A DNA stretch of 64,000 nucleotides. Origin: Streptomyces roseifaciens (GTDB lineage Bacteria; Actinomycetota; Actinomycetes; Streptomycetales; Streptomycetaceae). The DNA is taken from assembly GCF_001445655.1 (NCBI RefSeq), contig NZ_LNBE01000004.1, positions 1,550,001-1,614,000 on the forward strand, given 5' to 3'. Below are positions 18,121-27,501 of the stretch, piece by piece. The position numbers were made by a program, and so were the translations under genes. The notes under the pieces were generated by a model. The model saw only the letters and a list, made by a program, of their open reading frames with translations. It ran no database searches and had not been told where the DNA came from. Numbering within the stretch: position 1 is the stretch's first letter; every line of letters begins with the position of its first letter.

Positions 18121-19698
18121 GTGAATCTGGCTTTGGCTCCTGAGACACTGGCCCGCTGGCAGTTCGGCATCACGACCGTCTACCACTTTCTCTTCGTCCC
18201 GCTCACGATCAGCCTTGCCGCGATCACCGCCGGGCTGGAGACCGCCTGGGTCCGTACGGGCAAGGAGAAGTACTTCCACGCCACGAAGTTCTGGGGAAAG
18301 CTCTTCCTCATCAACATCGCGATGGGCGTGGTCACCGGCATCGTGCAGGAGTTCCAGTTCGGCATGAACTGGTCGGACTACTCCCGCTTCGTCGGTGACG
18401 TCTTCGGGGCCCCGCTCGCGATGGAGGCCCTGCTGGCCTTCTTCTTCGAGTCGACCTTCATCGGGCTGTGGATCTTTGGCTGGGACAAGCTGCCGAAGAA
18501 GATCCACTGTGCGTGCATCTGGATCGTCGCCGTCGGCACGCTGCTGTCCTCGTACTTCATCCTCGCCGCGAACTCCTGGATGCAGCACCCCATCGGCTAC
18601 GCCGTCGACAAGGCGACCGGCAAGGCGCACCTGACCGACATCTGGGCCGTGCTGACCCAGAACACCACGCTCGTCGTCGTCTTCCACACCCTCACCGCGG
18701 CCTTCCTGACCGGTGGCGCCTTCATCGTCGGCATCGCCTCCTTCCACCTGTGGCGCGCCAAGCGCAAGCAGCTGCGCGGCGAGGAGCTCGGGGAGAAGCA
18801 GCGCAGCCAGGTCGGTGCGATGCGCGCCTCGCTGCGCGTCGGCCTGACGGTGGCGGTGATCGCCGGCCTGGGCACCGCGATCAGCGGCGACGAGCTCGGC
18901 AAGGTGATGTTCGAGCAGCAGCCGATGAAGATGGCCGCGGCCGAGGCGCTGTGGGAGACCAAGGCACCGGCGCCGTTCTCGGTCTTCGCCGTCGGCGACG
19001 TCTCCAAGGGCCACAACAGCGTCGAGATAGAGATCCCGGGCCTGCTCTCCTTCCTCGCCCACAACAACTTCACCGAGGCCGTCCCCGGCATCAACGACAT
19101 CGCCGCCCGGGAGGCCGCGCTCTACGGCGGCGATCCCGAGGACTACATCCCCAGCATCTTCATGACCTTCTGGGGCTTCCGGCTCATGATCGGCTTCGGG
19201 ATGACCTCCTTCGTCGCCGCGCTGATCGGCCTGTGGACCACCCGCAAGAAGTTCTGGCTCGCGCCCGAGTTCCGCACCGGCGAGAACGAGGTCCCGCGGC
19301 TGATGCTGACCCGGACCCGCGAGATGAACCCCTTCTTCACCGCCTGGTCCTGGCGGATCGGCGTCCTCACCATGGGCTTCCCGCTGATCGCCAACTCCTT
19401 CGGCTGGATCTTCACCGAGATGGGCCGCCAGCCCTGGGGCGTCTACGGCCTGATGAAGACCGCCGACGCGGTGTCGCCCGGCGTCAGCCAGGGCGAGGTG
19501 CTCACCTCCATGGGCGTCTTCACCCTGCTGTACGGGGTGCTCGCCGTCGTCGAGGTCAAGCTGCTCGTGAAGTACGCCAAGGCCGGCCCGGACACCGACG
19601 AGAAGCCGCCCGCGAAGGACCCCCGGCTGCGGCTGCCCTCCGGCGGCGCGGGCGAGAGCCCCGAGGACGCCGACAAGCCGCTGACCTTCGCCTACTGA
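18121..19698 (+). CDS. cydA: cytochrome bd oxidase subunit I
   Basis: 525 aa from a GTG (AAGGAGAGACCGA upstream). It is the heme-bearing subunit of the high-affinity bd quinol oxidase in the cell membrane. About nine helices; conserved features include the N-terminal heme-ligand His (TVYHFLFVP), the paired Glu of AMEALLAFFFEST, and VVFHTLTAAF. A Ser/Gly/Asp-rich C-terminal tail follows the last helix. Expression should rise under low oxygen through the Rex operator at 18003. It is followed by cydB (39-bp gap) and then cydCD. Confidence 0.95.
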   Translation: MNLALAPETLARWQFGITTVYHFLFVPLTISLAAITAGLETAWVRTGKEKYFHATKFWGKLFLINIAMGVVTGIVQEFQFGMNWSDYSRFVGDVFGAPLAMEALLAFFFESTFIGLWIFGWDKLPKKIHCACIWIVAVGTLLSSYFILAANSWMQHPIGYAVDKATGKAHLTDIWAVLTQNTTLVVVFHTLTAAFLTGGAFIVGIASFHLWRAKRKQLRGEELGEKQRSQVGAMRASLRVGLTVAVIAGLGTAISGDELGKVMFEQQPMKMAAAEALWETKAPAPFSVFAVGDVSKGHNSVEIEIPGLLSFLAHNNFTEAVPGINDIAAREAALYGGDPEDYIPSIFMTFWGFRLMIGFGMTSFVAALIGLWTTRKKFWLAPEFRTGENEVPRLMLTRTREMNPFFTAWSWRIGVLTMGFPLIANSFGWIFTEMGRQPWGVYGLMKTADAVSPGVSQGEVLTSMGVFTLLYGVLAVVEVKLLVKYAKAGPDTDEKPPAKDPRLRLPSGGAGESPEDADKPLTFAY

Positions 19699-19737
19699 CG
19701 CGCTCACCCGCTCGCACGGCGGAACGGAGAACCGACC

Positions 19738-20745
19738 ATGCACCTCCACGACTTCTGGTTCCTGCTGATCGCCGTCCTGTGGACGGGCTACTTCTTCCTC
19801 GAAGGGTTCGACTTCGGCATAGGCGTGCTGACCAAGCTGCTGGCCCGGGACCGCACCGAGCGCCGGGTGCTGATCAATACGATCGGCCCCGTCTGGGACG
19901 GCAACGAGGTCTGGCTGATCACTGCGGCCGGTGCCACCTTCGCGGCCTTCCCCGACTGGTACGCGACCCTCTTCAGCGGCTTCTACCTGCCCCTCCTGGC
20001 GATCCTGGTGTGCCTGATCGTGCGCGGCGTCGCCTTCGAGTACCGCCACAAGCGCAGCGGGGAGCGCTGGCAGCGCAACTGGGAGCACGCGATCTTCTGG
20101 TGCTCGCTGCTGCCCGCCTTCCTGTGGGGCGTCGTCTTCGCGAACATCGTGCGCGGGGTCCCGATCGGGCCGGACAAGAACTTCACCGGCACCCTCGCCG
20201 ACCTCTTCGGCCCGTACGCGCTCCTGGGCGGCCTCCTGACCCTCGTGCTGTTCACCTTCCACGGCGCGGTCTTCGCGGCACTGAAGACGGTGGGCGACAT
20301 CCGCTCCCGCGCCCGCTCCCGTGCCACCGTGCTGGGGATGACCTCGGGTGTGCTCGCCGTGGCCTTCCTCGGCTGGACGCAGGCCGAGTCGGGCAACGGA
20401 CGCAGCCTGCCTGCCCTGATCGTCGCCGTGGTGGCCCTGGCCGCCGCGCTGGTCGTGAACCACTTCGGGCGCGAGGGCTGGGCCTTCGCCTGCTCGGGCG
20501 TGGCGGTCGCGGCGGTGTTCGCGCTGGTCTTCCTCGCGCTCTTCCCCGACGTCATGCCCTCCTCGGCCAACCCGGCCTGGAGCCTGACCGCCGCGAACTC
20601 CGCCTCCAGCCCGTACACGCTGAAGATCATGACGTGGGTGGCCGTGCCCATGACGCCGCTGATCATCGCCTACCAGGCGTGGACGTACTGGGTCTTCCGC
20701 AAGCGGATCGGCACCCAGCACATCCCGGCCCCCGCTGCCCACTAG
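19738..20745 (+). CDS. cydB: cytochrome bd oxidase subunit II
   Basis: 335 aa, full length. Multi-helix membrane protein with the N-terminal signature FFLEGFDFGIGVL and the loop WDGNEVWLITAAGATFAAFP that are constant in CydB. It holds the quinol oxidase together with CydA and may carry a proton path. It is 39 bp after cydA in the same operon. Confidence 0.95.
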   Translation: MHLHDFWFLLIAVLWTGYFFLEGFDFGIGVLTKLLARDRTERRVLINTIGPVWDGNEVWLITAAGATFAAFPDWYATLFSGFYLPLLAILVCLIVRGVAFEYRHKRSGERWQRNWEHAIFWCSLLPAFLWGVVFANIVRGVPIGPDKNFTGTLADLFGPYALLGGLLTLVLFTFHGAVFAALKTVGDIRSRARSRATVLGMTSGVLAVAFLGWTQAESGNGRSLPALIVAVVALAAALVVNHFGREGWAFACSGVAVAAVFALVFLALFPDVMPSSANPAWSLTAANSASSPYTLKIMTWVAVPMTPLIIAYQAWTYWVFRKRIGTQHIPAPAAH

Positions 20746-20760
20746 GCCCTTCGGGCCGCC

Positions 20761-20832
20761 GGTGGCTTGAGGGACACCCGCCCCTCAAGCCACCCGCCCC
20801 TCAAGTCACCGGCCCCTCAGGACGGATAGGAC
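20761..20832. terminator. hairpin and 16-bp repeats between cydB and cydCD
   Basis: GGTGGCTTGAGGG (20761-20773) pairs perfectly with 20782-20794 around an 8-base loop, 16 bases after the cydB stop. The right arm is part of three imperfect 16-bp tandem repeats (CACCCGCCCCTCAAG type). It could end some transcripts after cydAB or stabilise their 3' end, so that cydCD is made at a lower level. Confidence 0.6.
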
Positions 20833-20840
20833 GGACCGCC

Positions 20841-23800
20841 ATGAAGCCCGTCGACCCCCGGCTGCTCCGGTACGCCACCGCGACCCGCTTCTTCCTCGCC
20901 GCCTCCGTCGTGCTGGGGCTGGCGGGCGCCGGTCTCGTCATCGCCCAGGCGATGCTCATCGCGGAGATCGTCACCGGCGCCTTCCAGCACGGGCGGACGG
21001 CGGGCGGGCTGGGCACGTCCCTGGCGCTGCTGGCGACCGTCGCCGCCGGCCGCGCCGCCGTCTCCTGGCTCACCGAACTCGCGGCTCACCGCGCGAGCGC
21101 GGCGGTCAAGTCCGAGCTGCGGGACCGCCTGCTGACGCACGCCACCCGGCTCGGCCCCGGTTGGCTGGACGCGCGCAGGACGGGCGAGTTGACCACCCTC
21201 GCCACGCGGGGCGTCGACGCGCTGGACGACTACTTCGCCCGCTACCTGCCCCAGCTCGGCCTCGCGGTCGTCGTCCCCGTCGCCGTCCTCGCCCGTATCG
21301 TCTCCGCGGACTGGATCTCCGCGCTGATCATCGTCCTCACGCTGCCGCTCATCCCCCTCTTCATGGTGCTCATCGGCTGGGCCACCCAGTCGCGGATGGA
21401 CCGCCAATGGCGGCTGCTGGCACGGCTTTCCGGGCACTTCCTCGACGTCGTCGCGGGGCTGCCCACGCTCAAGGTCTTCGGGCGGGCCAAGGCCCAGGCC
21501 GAGTCGATCCGCGCGATCACCGCCGACTACCGGCGGGCCACCCTGCGGACCCTGCGCCTCGCCTTCCTCTCCTCCTTCGCCCTCGAATTGCTCGCAACCG
21601 TGTCGGTCGCGCTGGTCGCCGTCGGCATCGGCATGCGGCTCGTCCACGGCGAACTGGACCTGTACACCGGGCTGATGATCCTGGTGCTCGCGCCCGAGGC
21701 CTATCTGCCGCTGCGGCAGGTGGGTGCGCAGTACCACGCCGCGGCCGAGGGGCTGGCGGCCGCCGACGAGGTCTTCGCCGTCCTGGAGACCGAGCCCGCA
21801 CCGGCCGGGACCGCGCCCGCCCCCGACGCGCGGCAGGCGGCCCTGACCGTCGACCGGCTGGTGGTTCGGCACGCGGGGCGGGCCGAACCCTCCCTGCCCG
21901 AGACCTCGTTCGAGGTTCGGCCCGGGGAGACGGTCGCGCTCGTGGGGCCGAGCGGCTGCGGCAAGACGACCCTGCTGAACGTGCTCCTCGGCTTCGCCCG
22001 CCCGGACGCGGGCCGAGTGCTCGTGGACGGTACGGACCTGGCATCGCTCTCCCCCGAAAGCTGGCGGGACCAGGTGGCCTGGGTCCCGCAACGACCCCGT
22101 CTCTTCGCCGGGACAGTCGCAGAGAACGTACGACTGGCACGGCCCGGCGCCACGGACGCGCAGGTGCAGGAAGCACTGCGCGCGGCCGGTGCGCTCGACT
22201 TCGTCTCCATGCTGCCCCACGGCACTGACACTCGCCTCGGCGAGAACGGAGCCGGGCTCTCCGCAGGGCAGCGCCAACGCCTCGCGCTGGCACGGGCGTT
22301 CCTCGCAGACCGGCCGCTTCTGCTCCTGGACGAGCCGACGGCGAACCTGGACGGCGAGACCGAGGCGTCGGTCGTCGGGGCGATCCGCCGGCTGGCCGCG
22401 GGACGCACCGTGATCATGGTGGTCCACCGGCCCGCGCTGCTGGCCGTGGCCGACCGGACGGTGCGGCTCGCCGGACCGGTTTCCGGGGCCGATGCGATGC
22501 CGGCCCAGCGGGGTGCCGGGGTGGAGGCGGAAGCCGGGACAGGGGCGGAAGCGGAACTGCGCCGCCCGGCGGCCGTGGCCGCCGGTGAAGCCCTGCCTTC
22601 TGGTGCCCCTGGTGTCCCTGGTGCCTCTGGTGTCTCTAGTTCATCTGCTTCTTCTGATGCCTCTGATGCGTCTGAGGTACCCGGTGGCCCCGGCGTCCTT
22701 GGGCGCGTGCGGGCCGCGGCCCGCCCCCTGCGCGGCCGCTTCGCCCTGGCGCTGCTGCTGGGCGCCCTGGCCCTCGGCAGTGCCGTCGGGCTGATGGCCG
22801 TGTCCGGCTGGCTGATCTCGCGGGCTTCGCAACAGCCGCCCGTGCTCTATCTGATGGTCGCCGTCACCGCGACCCGCGCGTTCGGCATCGGGCGCGCCGT
22901 CTTCCGCTACGCCGAGCGCCTGGTCTCCCACGACGCCGCCCTGCGGACGCTCGCGGGCCTGCGGGCTGGCGTGTACCGGCGGCTGGAGCGCCTGGCGCCC
23001 GCCGGGCTGCGCGACACCCACCGGGGCGACCTGCTGTCCCGGCTGGTGGCGGACGTGGACGCGCTGCAGGACTACTTCCTGCGCTGGCTGCTTCCGCTCG
23101 GCTCGGCCGTCCTCGTCGGCGGCGCTGCCGTCGGCTTCACCGCGTGGCTGCTCCCGGAGGCCGGCCTGGTGCTCGCCGCCGGGCTGCTGGTGGCCGGAGT
23201 GGCGGTGCCGGTGCTGTCCGGTGCGGTCGCCCGGCGGGCGGAACGGCAGTCCGCCCCCGCCCGGGGCGAGTTGTCGGTCCAGGTGGTCGACGTTCTCGCC
23301 GGTACCGACGAGTTGACCGTGGCGGGTGCCCTGCCGGCGCGGCTGACCGGGCTGCGTGCGGCGGACGGCAGGCTCACGCGGATCGCCCGGCGCGCCGCCG
23401 CGGCCACGGCACTCGGATCCGGCCTGTCCGCCCTCGCGTGCGGCCTGACGGTGGCCGCTGCCGCCTGGACGGGAGTGACGGCCGTACACGACGGCCGGCT
23501 GGACGGACTGTGGCTGGCGGTCGTCGTGCTGACGCCCCTGGCGGCGTTCGAAGCCGTGTCGGGGCTGCCGCTGGCGGTGCAGTACCGGCAGCGCGTACGG
23601 AAGTCCGCGGAGCGCGTGTACGAGGTGCTGGACGCCCCCCTGCCCGTACAGGAAGGGACGGCCGGTGCGCCCGGAACGCCCTTCCCGCTGCGGCTGACGG
23701 ACCTGACGGCGCGCTACCCCGGGCAGCCCGTCCCCGCCCTGGAGGGGTTCGGGCTGGAGCTGGCGGCGGGCCGCAGGGTGGCCGTGGTGGGCCGGTCCGG

Positions 23801-24452
23801 CGCGGGCAAGACGACGCTCGCCCAGGTGCTGCTGCGCTTCCTCGACGCGGAGTCCGGCACGTACACCCTCGCCGGGCGGAACACCGTGCCGATGGCGGGC
23901 GACGCGGTGCGCGGGCTGGTCGGGCTGTGCGCGCAGGACGCGCACATCTTCGACAGCTCGCTGCGCGAGAACCTGCGGCTTGCCCGGCCGGACGCGAGTG
24001 AGGCCGCCCTGCGCGAGGCCCTGCGGTCGGCGCGGCTGCTGGAGTGGGTCGACGGGCTCCCGCAGGGGCTCGACACCCTGGTCGGGGAGCACGGGGCGCG
24101 GCTGTCCGGCGGTCAGCGGCAGCGGCTCGCGCTCGCCCGTGCGCTGCTCGCCGACTTCCCCGTGCTGGTGCTGGACGAGCCCGCCGAGCACCTCGACCTG
24201 CCGACCGCGGACGCCCTGACCGCCGACCTGCTGGCGGCCACGGAGGGCCGTACGACCGTGCTGATCACGCACCGGCTGACGGGCCTGGAAGCGGTCGACG
24301 AGGTGATCGTGCTGGAGCGGGGCCGGACGGTGCAGAGGGGCTCGTACGAGGCGCTGGCGGCCGCCGACGGGCCCTTCCGGCGGATGCTGGAGCGCGAAGA
24401 GGCGACGGACACCGGCCTTGAAGCCCTTTCCCTGACAAATGGTGCTTACTAG
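20841..24452 (+). CDS. cydCD: fused CydD-CydC ABC transporter
   Basis: 1203 aa; two exporter half-molecules in one chain. First membrane domain about 1-320; Walker A GPSGCGKTT (about 368), signature LSAGQRQR (about 472), Walker B LLLLDEPTANLDG. The linker (about 545-620) is rich in Gly/Ala/Ser/Val. Second membrane domain about 620-900; Walker A GRSGAGKTT (about 983), LSGGQRQR (about 1087), VLVLDEPAEHLDL. CydDC exports cysteine/glutathione-type reductants needed to assemble cytochrome bd; in actinobacteria the two are commonly fused. The linker uses many T-ending codons, unlike the rest of the gene. Confidence 0.93.
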   Translation: MKPVDPRLLRYATATRFFLAASVVLGLAGAGLVIAQAMLIAEIVTGAFQHGRTAGGLGTSLALLATVAAGRAAVSWLTELAAHRASAAVKSELRDRLLTHATRLGPGWLDARRTGELTTLATRGVDALDDYFARYLPQLGLAVVVPVAVLARIVSADWISALIIVLTLPLIPLFMVLIGWATQSRMDRQWRLLARLSGHFLDVVAGLPTLKVFGRAKAQAESIRAITADYRRATLRTLRLAFLSSFALELLATVSVALVAVGIGMRLVHGELDLYTGLMILVLAPEAYLPLRQVGAQYHAAAEGLAAADEVFAVLETEPAPAGTAPAPDARQAALTVDRLVVRHAGRAEPSLPETSFEVRPGETVALVGPSGCGKTTLLNVLLGFARPDAGRVLVDGTDLASLSPESWRDQVAWVPQRPRLFAGTVAENVRLARPGATDAQVQEALRAAGALDFVSMLPHGTDTRLGENGAGLSAGQRQRLALARAFLADRPLLLLDEPTANLDGETEASVVGAIRRLAAGRTVIMVVHRPALLAVADRTVRLAGPVSGADAMPAQRGAGVEAEAGTGAEAELRRPAAVAAGEALPSGAPGVPGASGVSSSSASSDASDASEVPGGPGVLGRVRAAARPLRGRFALALLLGALALGSAVGLMAVSGWLISRASQQPPVLYLMVAVTATRAFGIGRAVFRYAERLVSHDAALRTLAGLRAGVYRRLERLAPAGLRDTHRGDLLSRLVADVDALQDYFLRWLLPLGSAVLVGGAAVGFTAWLLPEAGLVLAAGLLVAGVAVPVLSGAVARRAERQSAPARGELSVQVVDVLAGTDELTVAGALPARLTGLRAADGRLTRIARRAAAATALGSGLSALACGLTVAAAAWTGVTAVHDGRLDGLWLAVVVLTPLAAFEAVSGLPLAVQYRQRVRKSAERVYEVLDAPLPVQEGTAGAPGTPFPLRLTDLTARYPGQPVPALEGFGLELAAGRRVAVVGRSGAGKTTLAQVLLRFLDAESGTYTLAGRNTVPMAGDAVRGLVGLCAQDAHIFDSSLRENLRLARPDASEAALREALRSARLLEWVDGLPQGLDTLVGEHGARLSGGQRQRLALARALLADFPVLVLDEPAEHLDLPTADALTADLLAATEGRTTVLITHRLTGLEAVDEVIVLERGRTVQRGSYEALAAADGPFRRMLEREEATDTGLEALSLTNGAY

Positions 24453-24455
24453 GCT
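24450..24455 (+). promoter_or_regulatory. -10 box of a leaderless kinase gene
   Basis: TAGGCT overlaps the cydCD stop codon and is followed after exactly 7 bases by the ATG at 24463. This fixes the kinase start and suggests it can be transcribed apart from cydCD. The -35 region is poor. Confidence 0.55.
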
Positions 24456-24462
24456 CTTGGGT

Positions 24463-26235
24463 ATGGAAGCCACGGCAGACGACTCCGGCCCGCGGAGGAC
24501 CGCCGGCCCCGGGGGCGCCGGGGCGCCCAGGAGAGGGCCGGGCCCGATGGACCCCTTGGCCATCGCCACGGAGGCCACCCGGAGCCTCCAGGGCATGTCC
24601 ACGGAGCTCACCGCGCGCGTGCCGCAGCTGCTGGAGGCGATGCGCTCCGTCGGCACCGGCCTGGAGCTGCACACCACCCTCGACCGCATCGCCCGGACCG
24701 CCGCCGAGCTCGCCGACGCCCGCTACGCCGCCATCGGCATCATCGACTCCACCGGCGAGGGGCTGGCCGACTTCATCACGTACGGGGTGACCAAGGAGCA
24801 GCACGAGCGCATCGGCGCGCTGCCCGACGGCCACCACGGGCTGCTCGGCGCGCTCATCCACCAGCCCGCGCCCGTGATGCTCACGGACCTGTCCTCCGAC
24901 CCGCGCTCGGCCGGGTTCCCGCCGGGGCACCCGCCGATGCGGACCTTCCTGGGCGTGCCCATCCGCGTGGGGGCCGAGATCTTCGGCAACCTCTACCTCA
25001 CCGAGAAGCGCGGCGGCGGCGAGTTCAGCCTGGCCGACCTGAACATGGTGAAGATCCTCGCCACGGAGGCCGGCATCGCGATCGGCAACGCGCGCGTGCA
25101 CGAAGAAGAGCGCCAGCGGATGCGCTGGATCGACGGCTCCGTGGCCGTCACGACGGCCCTGTTGTCGCGCGGTGACGCCGAGGACGCCCTGTCCGTCGTC
25201 GCCGAACAGGCGCGCCGCCTCGCGGACTCCGCCGCCGGCATCGTGCTGCTGCCGGACGACGACGGCGGGCTGGAGATGGTGGCCGTCTCGGCCGACGACC
25301 CCGCCGGTCTGCTGGGGACGGTGATGCCGGCGCACAGCCCGGTCGTCGCGGACCTGCTGGCCGGGGAGCCGGTCTTCGTCGAAGACTCCGCCACCGACCC
25401 GCGCATGATCACGGGGGTGGCCCCGCGCTTCGGGCCCAGCATGCTGCTGCCGCTCAAGAGCGGCGACCGGGTGCTGGGGACGCTCGCGACGCCGCGGGCG
25501 CGCGGCGCCCGCAAGTTCACGCCCGCCGAGCGCACGCTCGCCGCCCAGTTCGCCGCACAGGCCGCCCTCGCGCTCGTCATGGCCGAGGCACAGCGCGACC
25601 GCGAGCGGCTGGCCGTCTTCGAGGACCGCGACCGGATCGCCCGCGACCTGCACGACCTGGTCATCCAGCGGCTGTTCGCCACCGGGCTGATGCTGGAGAG
25701 CGCGCAGCGCAACGCCGTCGTGCCCGACGTGAAGCTCAAGGTCGGCCAGGCCGTCGACGAGCTGGACGTGACCATCCAGGAGATCCGTACGGCCATCTTC
25801 GCGCTGCAGCAGGGGCCCGCCGAGGCGCCCGCAGGGTTGCGTACGCGCGTCCTGCGCGAGCTGGGCACGGCCGCCGTGCCGCTGGGCTTCCAGCCCTCCG
25901 CGAGCTTCGTCGGCCCCGTCGACGCGAAGGTCGGGGAGCTCACCGGCAAGAACCTCATCGCGGCGCTGCGCGAGGCGCTCTCGAACGCCTTCCGGCATGC
26001 CCGGGCGTCGCGCATGGAGGTGGTCGTCGACGCCACGGTCCTCCTCCCGGACGGCAGGCCCGCGGTGCGGCTGACCGTCGCGGACGACGGCGTCGGCATT
26101 CCGCAGGGCGGCCGCCGCAGCGGCCTGAAGAACCTCGCCAAGCGTGCCGAGTCGCTGGGCGGCTCCAGCTCGTACGGACCCGGGCTCGGGGAGGACGGGG
26201 GCGGCACCAGGGTGGTGTGGGAAGCGCCTCTCTAG
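24463..26235 (+). CDS. GAF-GAF sensor histidine kinase, DosS/DosT-like
   Basis: 590 aa from ATG 24463. First GAF domain about 55-205 with GFPPGHPPMRTFLGVPIRV; His156 lies where the mycobacterial redox/oxygen sensors DosS and DosT carry their heme-ligating His (family knowledge, alignment by eye). Second GAF about 220-375. The HisKA_3 box has phospho-His397 in RDLHDLVIQRL, then a HATPase domain (NAFRHARASR; DDGVGIPQGG). No membrane segment, so cytoplasmic. No response regulator gene is adjacent. Its place directly behind cydABCD suggests it senses oxygen, NO or redox state; that is inference. Confidence 0.85.
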   Translation: MEATADDSGPRRTAGPGGAGAPRRGPGPMDPLAIATEATRSLQGMSTELTARVPQLLEAMRSVGTGLELHTTLDRIARTAAELADARYAAIGIIDSTGEGLADFITYGVTKEQHERIGALPDGHHGLLGALIHQPAPVMLTDLSSDPRSAGFPPGHPPMRTFLGVPIRVGAEIFGNLYLTEKRGGGEFSLADLNMVKILATEAGIAIGNARVHEEERQRMRWIDGSVAVTTALLSRGDAEDALSVVAEQARRLADSAAGIVLLPDDDGGLEMVAVSADDPAGLLGTVMPAHSPVVADLLAGEPVFVEDSATDPRMITGVAPRFGPSMLLPLKSGDRVLGTLATPRARGARKFTPAERTLAAQFAAQAALALVMAEAQRDRERLAVFEDRDRIARDLHDLVIQRLFATGLMLESAQRNAVVPDVKLKVGQAVDELDVTIQEIRTAIFALQQGPAEAPAGLRTRVLRELGTAAVPLGFQPSASFVGPVDAKVGELTGKNLIAALREALSNAFRHARASRMEVVVDATVLLPDGRPAVRLTVADDGVGIPQGGRRSGLKNLAKRAESLGGSSSYGPGLGEDGGGTRVVWEAPL

Positions 26236-26349
26236 GCGCGCCGGAGGTCCCACCCGGACCCGCTACGGATCGCCCGCCCGGCCGTAGCCCTTCCTCCGAA
26301 CGGACCTCAGCGGGCGCGCCCGGGCAGGACACGCGACAAGATCGCGTCC

Positions 26350-27474
26350 ATGCGACGCCTGTACCGCCCGATACGCGGACCGCGCCTGCTGCCGAAGGCC
26401 GGCGCCGTGGTCGTCTCCGTCATGTGCGTGCTGTGCGCCGTGTGCGCGCTGAACTTCCCGTCACTCCCCTCCGCCCCTCCCGAGACGGTCCGCGCGCCGG
26501 ACCGTGCGACCCGGGTCACCTCAGAGGTGCTCCGGCTGACCCAGGAGGCGGAAGAGACCCGGAGGCAGTACGGGCAGACGCAGCGTGCGGCCAAGGAGAA
26601 GAGGGCGAGGGAGCGTGAGATAGACCGTCTGTTGCAGGGCCGGAGGGTCGTGGCCGACACGCTGCGCGAGGACGTGGGGTCGGCCGCCCGCGCGCAGTAC
26701 CGCACCGGCGGCTTCACCACCGTCCCCGCCGACGAATCGGCCGCCGAGGACCCCCTCGAGCTGATGGCCATGCAGGTGCCCGACGCCCGCCGCCGGGCGC
26801 GCCTCGCACGGATGCTGGACGAGGACGACCGCAAGAGCCGGAGGCTGGTCGCCGAGGGCGAGGAGATCGCCCTCTCAGGGCCGGAGCTCGAGAAGGAGAG
26901 CGAGCGGCTGCGGGAGCAGGTGCGCGCGCTGGAGGCGCGTCTGGTGGCGGCCCGGGGGGATCTCAACACCATGGCGCAGGCGGCGGTCGACAACGGCCGC
27001 TGCGTCCCGCTCCGGCGCGCCGCCGCCGGCGGGGGGACGGGTGCGGACCACGCCGCGGCACAGACGCCCGCGCGCTGGACGCGGCCGGTCGCCTCGTACC
27101 AGCTGACCGCGGGCTTCGGGGGAGTGGGTGCCAACTGGGCGAGCACGCACAGCGGTCAGGACTTCGCGGTGCCCTCCGGCACCCCGGTGCGGTCGATCGG
27201 CGCCGGGACGGTGGTCGCGGCCGGGTGCGGAGGGGCGTTCGGCATCAGCCTCGTCGTGCAGCACGACGACGGCTGGTACTCGCAGTACGCGCACCTCGCG
27301 GCGACGTACGTGACGCCAGGGCAGCAGGTGCGCGCCGGACAGTGGATCGGACTGTCCGGGACCACCGGCAACTCCACCGGACCGCACCTGCACTTCGAGA
27401 TCCGCACCTCGCCGGAGTTCGGGTCGGCGATCGACCCGGTGCCATGGCTGAACGCCCGCGGCGTACGGCTGTAG
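26350..27474 (+). CDS. M23 peptidase with coiled coil, membrane-anchored
   Basis: 374 aa. An N-terminal signal/anchor helix (about residues 17-37) is followed by a long charged coiled coil (about 50-215) and a C-terminal LytM/M23 domain. Zinc ligands are visible: His267 and Asp271 in HSGQDF, and His346/His348 in GPHLHFEI. Intact ligands suggest an active endopeptidase cutting peptidoglycan cross-links outside the membrane, unlike degenerate NlpD/EnvC types. A CAAGAT hexamer lies 7 bases before the ATG, so the gene may be leaderless. Confidence 0.85.
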   Translation: MRRLYRPIRGPRLLPKAGAVVVSVMCVLCAVCALNFPSLPSAPPETVRAPDRATRVTSEVLRLTQEAEETRRQYGQTQRAAKEKRAREREIDRLLQGRRVVADTLREDVGSAARAQYRTGGFTTVPADESAAEDPLELMAMQVPDARRRARLARMLDEDDRKSRRLVAEGEEIALSGPELEKESERLREQVRALEARLVAARGDLNTMAQAAVDNGRCVPLRRAAAGGGTGADHAAAQTPARWTRPVASYQLTAGFGGVGANWASTHSGQDFAVPSGTPVRSIGAGTVVAAGCGGAFGISLVVQHDDGWYSQYAHLAATYVTPGQQVRAGQWIGLSGTTGNSTGPHLHFEIRTSPEFGSAIDPVPWLNARGVRL

Positions 27475-27501
27475 GCGGTACGGCCGTAGGCGTGCGGACC
27501 G

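Noticed and set aside
18022..20742. 906-codon open frame on the minus strand opposite cydA-cydB
   Set aside because: It is the antisense shadow of two certain genes; GC-rich third positions remove stop codons on the other strand. The product has no family features.
18468..20840. In-frame extension upstream of cydCD reaching into cydA
   Set aside because: The extension overlaps cydA and cydB in another frame and encodes Arg/Gly-rich nonsense; ATG 20841 fits the start of the CydD domain.
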